A DNA stretch of 64,000 nt from Mediterranea massiliensis (GCA_015060695.1 SUYA01000007.1:1-64000), one strand, 5' to 3'. Shown: positions 35,425-45,002, counted from the stretch's first letter. Program-made: numbers and translations. The notes: generated by a model not told the origin, from the sequence alone.

Positions 35425-36408
35425 ATGGCTTTGAAACTGACAACATATTATCAAGGAAGTAAAATACCTCCTCTACCGGGGAACAATACTTTTCACTCTA
35501 CCGAATTGTTTCATATCTACGAAGCAACTCCGGGATATACCCCTATTTTGGTAGTAGCCAGTGAACAAGGACGTCCATTAGCCAAATTATTGGCATTGAT
35601 TCGTAACAATACTCAACCGTTATTTCCTAAAAGCCTTAAACAATGTGAAGTATATGGATGTGGAGAATACTTCGAGGAAAACCTTGATAAGGAAGAACTA
35701 TTTGAGGAGATGTTGAAACGTATTACCGACGAAGCCCTACGCGAATGTTTTTTGATTGAATTCAGAAATCTGGAAAATAGTTCTTTCGGCTACAGGGCTT
35801 TTCGAGAAAAAGAGTTCTTTCCCGTTAATTGGCTACGTGTGCGCAATTCATTACACAGCCTAAAAAAAACAGAAGAACGATTCAGTACTTCGCGCATCAG
35901 ACAAATAAAAAAAGGACTGAAGAATGGAGCCGAAGTAAGTGAAGCACATACACCAGAAGATATTCAGGCTTTTGCAACCATGCTGCGTAATAACTATTCA
36001 GCCAAAATCAGACGTCACTTTCCAAACATCAAATTCTTTCAGTTATTAGAAAATGAAATGATGCGCGGAAATCATAGCCGTATATTCATTGTTTCTCACA
36101 AAGGGAAGGTCATTGGAGGAAGTGCGTGCATCTACTCTGAAAACAATGCCTACTTATGGTTTTCGGGAGGTATGAGAAAAAGTTATCCTTTGCAGTACCC
36201 AGGTGTATTGGCAGTATGGAAAGCCATGGACGATGCCCGTGAACGAGGATATGCCCACATGGAATTCATGGATGTGGGACTACCCTTCCGTAAACATGGA
36301 TATCGCACATTCGTACTTCGCTTCGGTGGGCAACAGAGTAGTACACGACGTTGGTTCCGATTGCGTTGGAAGTGGTTGAACAAACTCTTTACCCGCATCT
36401 ACTTATAA
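35425..36408 (+). CDS. FemAB/GNAT-like acyltransferase
   Basis: A 327-aa protein with a GNAT-like fold. The C-terminal half has KVIGGSACIYSENNAYLWFSGG and GVLAVWKAMDDARERGYAHMEFMD, resembling FemAB/BioF2-like peptidyl- or acyl-transferases. No signal peptide. Possible roles are peptidoglycan precursor or cell-envelope acylation, which is inference. It diverges from the nitroreductase operon and is followed by a terminator. Confidence 0.75.
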   Translation: MALKLTTYYQGSKIPPLPGNNTFHSTELFHIYEATPGYTPILVVASEQGRPLAKLLALIRNNTQPLFPKSLKQCEVYGCGEYFEENLDKEELFEEMLKRITDEALRECFLIEFRNLENSSFGYRAFREKEFFPVNWLRVRNSLHSLKKTEERFSTSRIRQIKKGLKNGAEVSEAHTPEDIQAFATMLRNNYSAKIRRHFPNIKFFQLLENEMMRGNHSRIFIVSHKGKVIGGSACIYSENNAYLWFSGGMRKSYPLQYPGVLAVWKAMDDARERGYAHMEFMDVGLPFRKHGYRTFVLRFGGQQSSTRRWFRLRWKWLNKLFTRIYL

Positions 36409-36417
36409 ATATAAATT

Positions 36418-36450
36418 AAATGAGCTACAGATGTCTGTAGCCCATTTAAT
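36418..36450. terminator. Terminator between FemAB-like and GH13 genes
   Basis: AAATGAGCTACAG (36418-36430) pairs with CTGTAGCCCATTT (36435-36447), one mismatch, short loop. Confidence 0.75.
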
Positions 36451-36465
36451 CGGTTCTTAACTCTA

Positions 36466-39333
36466 TCAGAAGTTTGTGTACAACAGATAACTATGAGCCG
36501 ATACGGTAACCGAGTCACCTACAGCCTCACTCTTACCTGTATGGAAATTAGTCCATTCGCCTTTTGTTGCGGGAAAGGCTGTTTTCAAATCGGTATCAGT
36601 AAAATTGCCCAACACTACCATCTTTTCTCCTATAATGGTTTCAGAGGTCAAGATGCGTATTTTTTTCCAAGTAGTTTCTGTTATATTATCTACTTCCCAA
36701 CTGAAACTTGTCTTTTCATCAAACAAATCGGGATGAGCATTGCGCATAGCTAACAACTTGGCATAAGTTTCTTGTAATTCTCTCCGATAAGAATTACTCA
36801 GGTATTCCCAATGAATGGGTTTACGACCTGTCCGGCCATTTTCTTCTATTGAAGTTTCATATCCCATTTCACCAAATTGCCAAATCATTTTAGGTCCAGG
36901 TACTGTGAGGAAGAAGGCTGCATTGGTAGCCAATTGTTTCATTCTTTTGGTTAAGTTGGTTTTCAAATCATAGTTACCCCATTGTGTTTGTTTATATCCC
37001 ATACGTTCTTCGTCATGACTTTCCATGAAGCCTACCCAAGCCGGTGTCTTTTCATACATTCCTGAGAAAGAACTATTCTCCCACCATCCCATTGCTGTTT
37101 GGCAATATGCATTGTTCAGATTACGCCACAAATGGATGCCTGCTGCAGCCAGTTCGTTTTCTTCTTTCGAATCACAAAAATGTTCTAATATGACAAATGC
37201 ATCAGGGTTAACCTTGGTAATTGCGTTATAGTAATCCTTCAGTATATCTACACGAGAAGCATCGTAATTGCCGGCATTTCCTTCGTTGGATTGTTTTTGT
37301 GTGAATCCTTTAGTTAAATCGAAACGAAAACCATCGAAATGATATTCTTCTAACAAGAATTGCAAGTTACGTTTCACAAACTTACGTACCAACGGACTTT
37401 CGTGGTTAAAGTCATGGAATACAGAATAGGGATGGGGAGCCACTACATTAAACCAGGGATTGTTAGCAGCCGTTGCATTTCCTGAAGCATCCCAATAAAG
37501 TTTAGCAAAAGGATGGTTGCCGGTAGCATGATTATAGACTACATCAAGTATAACGGCTATACCACGCTCATGGCAAGCATCGATGAATTGTTTATATAGT
37601 TTCTTCGTACCATAGGCCTTATCCATAGCAAAGAAGAAACAAGGATTGTAGCCCCAGCTATCATTTCCATCAAACTCTTGAACAGGCATCAGTTCGATGG
37701 CATTTATTCCTAATGATTGCAAATAATCAAGTTTATCTATCACGCCATTCAAATCTCCTTTAGATGTAAAGTCGCGTACCAAAAGTTCATAGATTGTCAG
37801 ACTTTCAGGATTTTCAATCTTAAAATCTTCTACTTGCCAAATGTATTCCTCCTCTTGAATCTTGAACACAGAGGTTATGCCTTTGGCACCCTTAGGATAG
37901 TTCAGATTTTCATTATAGGTAGATGCCGAAATGTATTTATCGTTATCTGGGTCAAGTATTTTCTCGGCATAAGCATCGGCCAAACGAATGGTTTCGCCTT
38001 CTTTATTTCCTACATAGTATTGGTATGCATATTCCTTGGTTGCATCAAGGCCACTCAATGTAATCCACCAGCATCCGGCCTGTTCATCACGTATCATCTG
38101 ACAGTTGGCTTCGTTGCTGAGTTTCCATTCATTAAAATCACCTATCACATGTGCAAAGTCTTTGTGATTACCTTTGGTATCTTTGTCGTACAACACCAAT
38201 GTAATGGTAGAATTGTCTATCACATTAATACCTTCTTGCACACCGGTTGGCATGGTACCGTTTTTTATAGCTGCCGGTTCGAAGCCCTTGTAAACAGTAT
38301 CGGAAACAGCTATAAAAAGATCTTCATCGACCGCTTTCTTTGAGCCGTCGGCCGAACGAATAACCAAGCCTATTTTAGTAAGCGGTGTCTCTCCACTACC
38401 GAACCACTGACGAATAGAGGGTAGTAAATCTATTCCCCAAATATCGTCAGCCAACTTTGTCATCTTACATTTATCCAGATTTTGTGTCCACTCGGCCGGT
38501 ACATACTGCCAGTCGCCATCGGCCACTACCCCCATATGAACATAGACATCACCGGTATACCCTTTCAAATTAGGATATTTATCATTGGCTTTAAAATATA
38601 TACTCAACGGTTTATCAGCATTAGGCTGTTGAGGCAGATAAGATAGTCCTTCGTTTATATTGCTTGATTGTCCGGCTTGTTTTACCGTTATGATTTCTTG
38701 CAACGCACCGCTTTTGACTATAATATTACCTTTGCGTGAAGCCATATCTTCGTTTTTAGCTATATTGAACTTCAATATACTTGTTTGCATGGCTCGTGTT
38801 TTGGTTTCTGTAATCCATGCCTTGCAATCGACATCTACTTCATAAGTAAAATCAATATTATGCTTTACCTCTATTTTCACTTCACCTCCATCGGCTGCTA
38901 CATCAAATTGTCCTTGTGTAACTGTCAATGCATCTTCCGATTTCTGAGTAACAGTTATAAGGAAACTTTGTGTTCCGGCATTAATGATCAACTTGGCCGA
39001 GCGAGTGTCGCCGGTATCGTTCTTTTGGGCTGCTAATGTCAATGTAACCTTACCAGCATCTCCCGACGTGGGAAATACAGAGCACCAAGATGAGGCACGA
39101 GTGGCAGAAGAAATAGAAGCCGTCCAAGGTTGACCGGTTTCAAAACTTATTATTTGCTCGGTAGTCATGCCGGATATATTCATTCCTTGACTTATCAATG
39201 TTTGTGTCTCGGCCGAAGGGGTTAGAAACTCAGGTGTTTCGTCGTTACTGTCACTGCATGCAACCATCATGCCAGACAACAGAGCAAAGAATAGTCCCAC
39301 AAAAAGGTAAATAAAAGTACGGTTTGTCATCAT
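36466..39333 (-). CDS. BACON-domain GH13 amylase, surface lipoprotein
   Basis: A 955-aa alpha-glucan hydrolase. The signal peptide ends MVACSDSNDE; the acidic residues after Cys fit the Bacteroidetes surface-export signal. Two BACON-type Ig domains follow (about 45-215), then a SusE-like/CBM region and a CBM48-like domain (about 370-470, LYDKDTKGNHKDFAHVIGDF). The GH13 barrel starts near residue 520 with region I LDVVYNHA, II GFRFDLTKG (nucleophile), III VILEHF (acid Glu) and IV MESHDEER. It may act like SusG on starch at the cell surface, though its domain order differs. A LacI-like operator and a promoter precede it. Confidence 0.85.
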   Translation of the reverse strand: MMTNRTFIYLFVGLFFALLSGMMVACSDSNDETPEFLTPSAETQTLISQGMNISGMTTEQIISFETGQPWTASISSATRASSWCSVFPTSGDAGKVTLTLAAQKNDTGDTRSAKLIINAGTQSFLITVTQKSEDALTVTQGQFDVAADGGEVKIEVKHNIDFTYEVDVDCKAWITETKTRAMQTSILKFNIAKNEDMASRKGNIIVKSGALQEIITVKQAGQSSNINEGLSYLPQQPNADKPLSIYFKANDKYPNLKGYTGDVYVHMGVVADGDWQYVPAEWTQNLDKCKMTKLADDIWGIDLLPSIRQWFGSGETPLTKIGLVIRSADGSKKAVDEDLFIAVSDTVYKGFEPAAIKNGTMPTGVQEGINVIDNSTITLVLYDKDTKGNHKDFAHVIGDFNEWKLSNEANCQMIRDEQAGCWWITLSGLDATKEYAYQYYVGNKEGETIRLADAYAEKILDPDNDKYISASTYNENLNYPKGAKGITSVFKIQEEEYIWQVEDFKIENPESLTIYELLVRDFTSKGDLNGVIDKLDYLQSLGINAIELMPVQEFDGNDSWGYNPCFFFAMDKAYGTKKLYKQFIDACHERGIAVILDVVYNHATGNHPFAKLYWDASGNATAANNPWFNVVAPHPYSVFHDFNHESPLVRKFVKRNLQFLLEEYHFDGFRFDLTKGFTQKQSNEGNAGNYDASRVDILKDYYNAITKVNPDAFVILEHFCDSKEENELAAAGIHLWRNLNNAYCQTAMGWWENSSFSGMYEKTPAWVGFMESHDEERMGYKQTQWGNYDLKTNLTKRMKQLATNAAFFLTVPGPKMIWQFGEMGYETSIEENGRTGRKPIHWEYLSNSYRRELQETYAKLLAMRNAHPDLFDEKTSFSWEVDNITETTWKKIRILTSETIIGEKMVVLGNFTDTDLKTAFPATKGEWTNFHTGKSEAVGDSVTVSAHSYLLYTNF

Positions 39334-39365
39334 GCTATCAGATATTAAGTATTTATTAGCATGGA

Positions 39366-39373
39366 CAAAGGTA
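39366..39373 (-). promoter_or_regulatory. Promoter -7 box of the BACON-GH13 gene
   Basis: TACCTTTG on the minus strand, 33 nt before the start codon. Confidence 0.6.
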
Positions 39374-39427
39374 AAAAGATGTCTTTAAAAGAAATAGAAA
39401 CGAAAATAGAAAGAAGTTGAGAGGATT

Positions 39428-39441
39428 CGGAAACGTTTGCA
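39428..39441 (-). promoter_or_regulatory. LacI-type operator upstream of the BACON-GH13 gene
   Basis: CGGAAACGTTTGCA (plus strand) has the same AAACGTTTGC core as the site at 10658. Its centre is about 62 bp from the -7 box of the GH13 gene, within 1 bp of the spacing at the SusA-like gene. Confidence 0.55.
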
Positions 39442-39513
39442 CCTTTATCCATCTCTAAAAAGTTTAAATAAAATCTTTAAGTTTTGCAATCAGCATGAGT
39501 TACTGTTTTGAAT

Positions 39514-39905
39514 GATAATCAAAAGCCATTAAAAACGCCTCTAAGTTTGGGGAGATGTGTTACATTTGGTTGACGTGCAAATGGTTTTGGCGCTGTTGTT
39601 TGTGTGATAAGATTTTGTTATTTTGTAATACATTGATAATTAAAGACTTAAAGAACCCATATTGAGTTATTCAACTACCTATAGGTAGTTAGTCGATTAC
39701 CTATAGGTAGTTGGCCCACTACTTATAGGTAGTTGCTCATCTACCTATAGGTAAATCATTGAGATAAAAAAAGCCTTCGATTGCTAATCTATTTGGGTCA
39801 TTGTTTTAAGGATTGAGTGCTATTTAGTGACTCTTAAAGCGATATATTTTTCTGTGACAAACGGCACTGAAAGCTATGCTTCTTTACTTGCGAAACTTAA
39901 ATAAA
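39514..39905 (+). repeat. Dispersed ~390-bp element A with central palindrome array
   Basis: Intergenic. The whole block is homologous to the reverse complement of 62600-62987. Shared landmarks include GATAATC at one end, AACGCCTCT, GTTACATTTGGTTG, CAAATGGTTTT, GATAATTA, GCCTTCGATT, AGGATTGAGT and CTTTACTTGCGAAACTTAA at the other end. The centre (39673-39756) holds four 22-bp units of ACTACCTATAGGTAGT type. The right end runs a few bases into the stop codon of the hemolysin III gene. No ORF is encoded. Confidence 0.85.
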
Positions 39906-40547
39906 ATCTTTCAGTATATCCCATACTGCCAAAATATGGCATACCGAACCTGCTAAGACAAAGAAATGAAACACCGAATGCATATATCTGCGCTTATTGA
40001 AGGAATAGAACAATGCACCTGTTACATAACAAATACCCTCACCAATAATCCATCCTACGGCATGAGGACTGACGGCATCAATCAAAGGTTTGAATGCAAT
40101 TAGTACCACCAAGCCCATCAATACATAACAAATGGTTTCAAGATTACTATGTTGCTTTAACTTGCGGAAACTCATCACCGTACCCACAATAGCACAAAGC
40201 CATACAAAGATAAAAAGTGTCCATCCCCAATACCCCGATTCACGCAAAGCCACCAATGTGATGGGAGAATAACTACCGGCAATATGCCAATAAATAGCTG
40301 CATGATCCCATTTTCGTAACCGTTCTTTCCAACGACTACGAGGTGAACAGGCATGATATATGGTAGATGCTATATAAGAGCCTAACATACCACCCAAGTA
40401 TAGCCATACCCCCCACTGCATCCATACATTGTCGTGACGATAGCAATAAATCAAGAAACAGATTCCCACTATCACACCCAACAAAATACCTCCGGCGTGA
40501 GAGAGATAATTGGTACGTTCTTCACCTTTTGTATATTTTATACTCAT
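39897..40547 (-). CDS. Hemolysin III / PAQR family membrane protein (TrhA-like)
   Basis: A 216-aa protein with seven predicted membrane segments of the progestin-and-adipoQ-receptor superfamily. Conserved motifs are SHAGGILLGV, STIYHACSPRSRWKERLRKWDHAAIYWHIAGSY and a late MHSVFHFFVLAGSVCH, with the His/Asp ligands expected for a metal site. TrhA in E. coli affects membrane energetics; hemolysin activity is not implied. A TAACTTTG box (40587-40580, minus) is upstream. The last codons lie at the end of repeat element A. Confidence 0.9.
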   Translation of the reverse strand: MSIKYTKGEERTNYLSHAGGILLGVIVGICFLIYCYRHDNVWMQWGVWLYLGGMLGSYIASTIYHACSPRSRWKERLRKWDHAAIYWHIAGSYSPITLVALRESGYWGWTLFIFVWLCAIVGTVMSFRKLKQHSNLETICYVLMGLVVLIAFKPLIDAVSPHAVGWIIGEGICYVTGALFYSFNKRRYMHSVFHFFVLAGSVCHILAVWDILKDFI

Positions 40548-40655
40548 TCTTTCAACACTATCATTATATAATTGGAGGGCAAAGTTACGTTTTTTTCTTT
40601 ATTTTCAACTAAAATAAAAGTCTATTTGGCAATAATAAGTTCATAAACAAAATAA

Positions 40656-40700
40656 ATCCGCAAGCTATTAAAAAAAGTCTTTAGTAGCTTGCGGATATTA
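40656..40700 (-). terminator. Terminator of ferritin gene
   Basis: ATCCGCAAGCTA (40656-40667) pairs with TAGCTTGCGGAT (40685-40696); 17-nt loop. Confidence 0.75.
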
Positions 40701-40740
40701 TTTCATGTAAATAACCACATGAAATATGTTCATTTATAAA

Positions 40741-41262
40741 TTATTCGGCTGTTGCCAAAGGAGAAGGAGTTGTATAGGTACGTGCAGCCAATTCCTTATC
40801 AAGCATATACATACCATACTTATTGCCTTCAACAGCTTCGAAAGCAGCTATCATATCGCGTGCAGATTCTTCCTCTTCCACTTGTTCATCAATAAACCAA
40901 ACAAGACGATTGATGGAAGCAAAATCTTTATCTTCGTTAGCAATAATAGCCAAATTATTAATAAGCGATGTCACCTTCTTTTCATGTTCCAAAGTTTGCT
41001 TGTACATATCCAATACACTATCCCAAGTAGCAGGTACTTCATCGATAGGCAATAATGTTACCTTTACATCACAGCTATTTAAATAATTCATGAAGATACG
41101 AGCATGGTCTTGCTCTTCTTGAAATTGTACATAAAACCAGTTGGCTACACCTTTATATCCCTTGGTTTCTGCATCCATAGACATGGCCAAATAGAGGTAA
41201 GCCGACCATAATTCTGCATTAATTTGTGCATTGATTGCTTCGTGTAACTTTTTGCTTAACAT
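40741..41262 (-). CDS. ftnA: Ferritin, FtnA-like
   Basis: Non-haem iron storage protein. The 173 residues contain the four-helix ferroxidase ligands: Glu in AQINAELWSAYLYL, EEQDHARIF and the later DEQVEEEESARD. It is the FtnA-type four-helix bundle of 24-mers. It starts 34 nt after the -7 box TACCTTTG (41303-41296, minus). Neighbouring rubredoxin is read in the same direction but has its own promoter. Confidence 0.95.
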   Translation of the reverse strand: MLSKKLHEAINAQINAELWSAYLYLAMSMDAETKGYKGVANWFYVQFQEEQDHARIFMNYLNSCDVKVTLLPIDEVPATWDSVLDMYKQTLEHEKKVTSLINNLAIIANEDKDFASINRLVWFIDEQVEEEESARDMIAAFEAVEGNKYGMYMLDKELAARTYTTPSPLATAE

Positions 41263-41341
41263 AATTATATTCTATTTAAAAGGTTAATACATCTACAAAG
41301 GTAAACAATAATTTTTGTTAGAAAGCTTTTCTTACTTTTAT

Positions 41342-41506
41342 TTATTCATCTACCAACTGAAAATCTTCCTTTGTTACACCACAAAGCGGACAAGACCAAT
41401 CATCTGGAATTTCTTCGAACGGAGTGTTAGGAGCTATACCGCTATCAGGATCACCAATTGCCGGGTCATAAACCCAATTACATACTGTGCATACATATTT
41501 TTTCAT
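41342..41506 (-). CDS. Rubredoxin
   Basis: A 54-aa one-iron electron carrier, too short for usual length cut-offs. It starts [19 protein letters not shown] and ends [16 protein letters not shown]. The four ligands appear in the CTVC and CPLC pairs, and the spacing and aromatic core match rubredoxin. It probably supplies electrons to peroxide- or superoxide-reducing enzymes such as the rubrerythrin at 54493. A TATCTTTG box (41561-41554, minus) is 48 nt upstream. Confidence 0.97.
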   Translation of the reverse strand: MKKYVCTVCNWVYDPAIGDPDSGIAPNTPFEEIPDDWSCPLCGVTKEDFQLVDE

Positions 41507-41691
41507 AATCTTACTTATTTAAATTGTTAATGAATTCGTTTCTTTTTCCGTTGCAAAGATAATAGTACATAACATAATACACAACAGTTAAAATCTATCT
41601 CTTCATAAAAAAAATCTATTATGAAAGTTTAAAGTACTATTTCAACCCAATATTTTCACAGTTATCTATAGAATAAGAAATAAATATTTGC

Positions 41692-41699
41692 TAATTTTG
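41692..41699 (+). promoter_or_regulatory. Promoter -7 box of GH28 gene
   Basis: TAATTTTG, 28 nt before the start codon. Confidence 0.5.
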
Positions 41700-41727
41700 T
41701 ACAATGATTTTATAACACAAAAAAGAG

Positions 41728-43131
41728 ATGAAAAGATTATCTGCAACATTTTACTTTTTAGTGGTTTGTACAATGATAATGGCTCAAACCATAGACTTTG
41801 ATAAAGCATTCAAAGAAAGTAAAAAGATTGAAAAAGCCATTAAGCAAACTAAATTCCCCGACCGTACATTCTTAATTACCGACTTTGGTGCTCAACCCGA
41901 CACACCTGAATCTCCTTGTCATGAGGCTATCAATTTGGCTATTTTGAAATGTAGTTTAGAAGGTGGAGGAAAAGTCGTAATACCTAAGGGCACATTCTAT
42001 ACCGGACCACTGACCTTAAAAAGCAATGTCAATCTTCATCTTTCGGAAGGAGCCGTTTTAAAGTTTGATACGGACCAAAGTCTCTACTTTCCCGGAGTAT
42101 TGACCCGTTGGGAAGGAGTGGACTGCTATAATGCTCATCCATTAATATATGCTTACGGTGAAACTAACATTGCCATTACAGGCAAGGGAATTATTGACGG
42201 GCAAGGTAGCAAAGAAACATGGTGGCCTATGTGTGGTGCTGCTAAATACGGTTGGAAAGAGGGTATGATTGCCCAACGCAACGGTGGACGCGAACGTTTG
42301 CTGATGTATGCAGAAACATCAACACCTATTTATAAACGCCAAATGACACCCGAAGACGGTCTTCGTCCGCAACTCATTAATCTACATTCTTGCCACACTA
42401 TATTAATAGAAGATGTTACGCTACTAAACTCACCCTTTTGGGTTATCCATCCACTCTTTTGCGAAAGTCTTATAGTACGAGGGGTCACAGTCTTTAACCG
42501 AGGTCCTAATGGTGATGGATGCGACCCAGAATCGTGCAAGAATGTTTTGATAGAAAATTGCACCTTCGATACCGGAGATGATTGTATTGCCATCAAATCG
42601 GGACGCAATCAAGACGGACGAAAATGGAATATACCCAGCGAAAACATCATTGTACGCAACTGCTTTATGAAGAACGGCCATGGAGGAGTAGTTATTGGTA
42701 GCGAAATATCAGGCGGATATCGCAATCTATTTGTCGAGAACTGTCGAATGGATAGTCCCGACCTCGACCGTGTTATCCGAATCAAAACAAGTACTTGTCG
42801 TGGTGGATTGATAGAGAATATCTTTGTACGAAACATTACTGTAGGACAATGTCGCGAGGCCGTACTCAGAATCAACCTACAATACGAAAACCGAGAAAAA
42901 TGTAACCGAGGTTATACTCCCACTGTACGAAATGTCCACCTAAAAAACGTTACATGCGAAAAGAGCCAATTAGGCATTCTCATCATAGGACTTGAAGACA
43001 ATAATCATGTACACAACATCAGCGTTGAAGATTGTCGCTTCAACAATGTTAGCAAAAACGGAAATAACATAAGTGGAGCTAAAGATGTTAAATTCAAAAA
43101 TCTATATATTAACGGGAATTTAGTGCAATAA
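41728..43131 (+). CDS. GH28 polygalacturonase-type glycosidase
   Basis: Pectin-active enzyme of the right-handed beta-helix family GH28. The 467-aa protein has a signal peptide (FYFLVVCTMIMAQ) and the catalytic signatures NGDGCDPESCKN, DTGDDCIAIKSG, GHGGVVIGSE and RIKT, matching the four GH28 motifs. It may hydrolyse polygalacturonate, rhamnogalacturonan or xylogalacturonan; specificity cannot be decided. No other pectin gene is adjacent. Confidence 0.92.
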   Translation: MKRLSATFYFLVVCTMIMAQTIDFDKAFKESKKIEKAIKQTKFPDRTFLITDFGAQPDTPESPCHEAINLAILKCSLEGGGKVVIPKGTFYTGPLTLKSNVNLHLSEGAVLKFDTDQSLYFPGVLTRWEGVDCYNAHPLIYAYGETNIAITGKGIIDGQGSKETWWPMCGAAKYGWKEGMIAQRNGGRERLLMYAETSTPIYKRQMTPEDGLRPQLINLHSCHTILIEDVTLLNSPFWVIHPLFCESLIVRGVTVFNRGPNGDGCDPESCKNVLIENCTFDTGDDCIAIKSGRNQDGRKWNIPSENIIVRNCFMKNGHGGVVIGSEISGGYRNLFVENCRMDSPDLDRVIRIKTSTCRGGLIENIFVRNITVGQCREAVLRINLQYENREKCNRGYTPTVRNVHLKNVTCEKSQLGILIIGLEDNNHVHNISVEDCRFNNVSKNGNNISGAKDVKFKNLYINGNLVQ

Positions 43132-43146
43132 AATAAAGAAAAACAC

Positions 43147-43154
43147 TATCTTTG
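43147..43154 (+). promoter_or_regulatory. Promoter of the 2-oxoacid oxidoreductase operon
   Basis: TATCTTTG, 29 nt before the small TPR gene. Confidence 0.6.
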
Positions 43155-43183
43155 CCCCGCTAAACAAAGTTCAATATATAATC

Positions 43184-43459
43184 ATGGAAGAGTTGGACAC
43201 CATAAAAAGACTTATCAACCAAGGCCACATTACAAAAGCGTTGACCTTACTTGAACCTTGGATAGAATCAACCCATGAATGTAAAGATGAAGCCTATTAT
43301 CTAAGGGGTAATGCTTTCCGTAAACAAGGGAATTGGCAACAAGCACTGAACAATTATCAGCAAGCCATTGATTTGAATCCGGAAAGTCCGGCTACAGAAG
43401 CACGCCGTATGGTGATAGATATACTGGACTTCTACAACAAAGATATGTTTAATCAATAA
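43184..43459 (+). CDS. Small TPR protein
   Basis: A 91-aa protein with a TPR pair (AYYLRGNAFRKQGNWQQALN, NYQQAIDLNPESPATEARRM). It is the first gene of the operon, 18 nt before the ferredoxin-like subunit. It may help assemble the complex, which is inference. Confidence 0.78.
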   Translation: MEELDTIKRLINQGHITKALTLLEPWIESTHECKDEAYYLRGNAFRKQGNWQQALNNYQQAIDLNPESPATEARRMVIDILDFYNKDMFNQ

Positions 43460-43477
43460 AATAACATCAAAATAATT

Positions 43478-43705
43478 ATGGCAAAGATTAAAGGAGCTAT
43501 CGTAGTTGATACCGAACGTTGCAAAGGTTGTAACCTTTGTGCGGTGGCTTGTCCGCTCGATGTCATCAGCCTCAGCAAAGAGGTAAATGTACGCGGATAC
43601 AACTATGCTCAAGAATCAAAAGCAGATACTTGTATTGGATGCGCTTCATGCGCAATGGTATGTCCAGACGGATGCATTTCAGTGTATAAAGTAAAAGTAG
43701 ATTAA
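43478..43705 (+). CDS. 2-oxoacid:ferredoxin oxidoreductase, ferredoxin-like delta subunit
   Basis: A 75-aa protein with two [4Fe-4S] sites: CKGCNLCAVACP and CIGCASCAMVCP. It is the electron-transfer subunit of the complex encoded by the next genes. It starts 18 nt after the TPR gene and ends 4 nt before the alpha subunit gene. Confidence 0.95.
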   Translation: MAKIKGAIVVDTERCKGCNLCAVACPLDVISLSKEVNVRGYNYAQESKADTCIGCASCAMVCPDGCISVYKVKVD

Positions 43706-43709
43706 AGAT

Positions 43710-44789
43710 ATGGCAGAAGAAGTTGTATTAATGAAAGGAAACGAAGCCATCGCCCATGCCGCCATCCGTTGTGGAGCCGATGGTTACTTCGGTTATCCCA
43801 TTACTCCGCAATCGGAAGTTTTGGAAACATTGGCCGAACTGAAGCCTTGGGAAACTACCGGTATGGTAGTTCTGCAGGCTGAAAGCGAGGTAGCAGCAAT
43901 CAATATGGTATATGGAGGTGCAGGTACCGGTAAAATGGTAATGACCTCATCATCAAGCCCCGGTGTCAGCTTAAAACAAGAAGGAATTTCCTATTTGGCA
44001 GGTGCCGAATTACCTTGTTTAATTGTAAATGTTATGCGTGGTGGTCCAGGATTGGGTACTATCCAACCCAGTCAAGCCGACTACTTCCAAACCGTAAAAG
44101 GAGGTGGTCATGGTGACTATCGTCTCATTGCTTTGGCACCAGCATCGGTACAAGAAATGGCTGACTTTGTTGGTTTAGGCTTTGAATTAGCATTTAAATA
44201 CCGTAATCCGGCAATTATCTTAGCCGATGGAGTCATAGGACAAATGATGGAAAAAGTAGTACTTCCGCCACAAAAATCTCGCCGTACCGATGAGGAAGTG
44301 ATTGCTCAATGCCCTTGGGCAGCTACCGGTAAAAAGAAAGAACGCAAACCGAACGTCATCACATCGTTGGAATTGAAACCAGAAGAAATGGAAAAGAATA
44401 ATATTCGTTTCCAAGCAAAATATAAGGAAATAGAAGAAAACGAAGTACGTTTCGAAGAAATAAATTGTGACGATGCCGAATACCTAATTATTGCATTCGG
44501 TTCGATGGCACGTATCGGACAAAAAGCTATGGAACTGGCTCGTGAAGAAGGCATTAAGGTTGGCATTTTGCGCCCCATTACCTTGTGGCCTTTTCCTAAA
44601 AATGCTATTACTGCTTATGCCGACAAGGTAAAAGGTATGTTGGTTACCGAACTCAATGCCGGCCAGATGGTTGAAGATGTACGCCTAGCTGTTAATGGCA
44701 AGACAAAGGTTGAACATTTCGGCCGATTAGGAGGCATCGTTCCCGACCCAGACGAAATAGTACAAGCATTAAAAGAAAAGTTGTTTTAA
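43710..44789 (+). CDS. vorB: 2-oxoacid:ferredoxin oxidoreductase alpha subunit (VorB/KorA-like)
   Basis: The 359-residue subunit carries the pyrimidine and CoA-facing half of the TPP oxidoreductase (GYPITPQSEVLETLAEL, MVYGGAGTGKMVMTSSSSPG, RGGPGLGTIQPSQADYFQ) and a C-terminal transketolase-like domain (GILRPITLWPFP). The complex oxidises a branched-chain 2-oxoacid or 2-oxoglutarate to acyl-CoA and CO2 with ferredoxin; specificity is uncertain. Confidence 0.92.
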   Translation: MAEEVVLMKGNEAIAHAAIRCGADGYFGYPITPQSEVLETLAELKPWETTGMVVLQAESEVAAINMVYGGAGTGKMVMTSSSSPGVSLKQEGISYLAGAELPCLIVNVMRGGPGLGTIQPSQADYFQTVKGGGHGDYRLIALAPASVQEMADFVGLGFELAFKYRNPAIILADGVIGQMMEKVVLPPQKSRRTDEEVIAQCPWAATGKKKERKPNVITSLELKPEEMEKNNIRFQAKYKEIEENEVRFEEINCDDAEYLIIAFGSMARIGQKAMELAREEGIKVGILRPITLWPFPKNAITAYADKVKGMLVTELNAGQMVEDVRLAVNGKTKVEHFGRLGGIVPDPDEIVQALKEKLF

Positions 44790-44826
44790 CAACATCGTAC
44801 AGAACAAACAGATAAATTGCAAATAA

Positions 44827-44997
44827 ATGAATCCCGATAAAATAAGAAACGTATTAAACTTCCTATTTTTGATTTTAGCAGTAGCCAGTATCATTGTCTA
44901 TTATGCATCCGATGATTTTAAGTTGTTCATATACACTTGCGGAGCCGCTATATTCTTTAAAATGATGGAGTTTTTCATCCGTTTCACAAACCGTTAA
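44827..44997 (+). CDS. Small two-helix membrane protein inside the oxidoreductase operon
   Basis: A 56-aa protein, MNPDKIRNVLNFLFLILAVA at the start and FFKMMEFFIRFTNR at the end, with two membrane helices (about 8-25 and 31-47). It starts 37 nt after the alpha subunit and ends 5 nt before the TPP subunit gene. It is too short for common gene-length cut-offs. Function unknown. Its place inside the operon suggests a role with the complex, such as membrane attachment; this is inference. Confidence 0.75.
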   Translation: MNPDKIRNVLNFLFLILAVASIIVYYASDDFKLFIYTCGAAIFFKMMEFFIRFTNR

Positions 44998-45002
44998 CGA
45001 TT

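Noticed and set aside
37717..38343. 208-aa plus-strand ORF in the BACON-GH13 gene
   Set aside because: Antisense to a gene with clear catalytic motifs; no independent signals.
39897..40547. Hemolysin as a virulence factor
   Set aside because: PAQR/hemolysin III proteins are widespread membrane proteins; sequence gives no evidence of lytic function.
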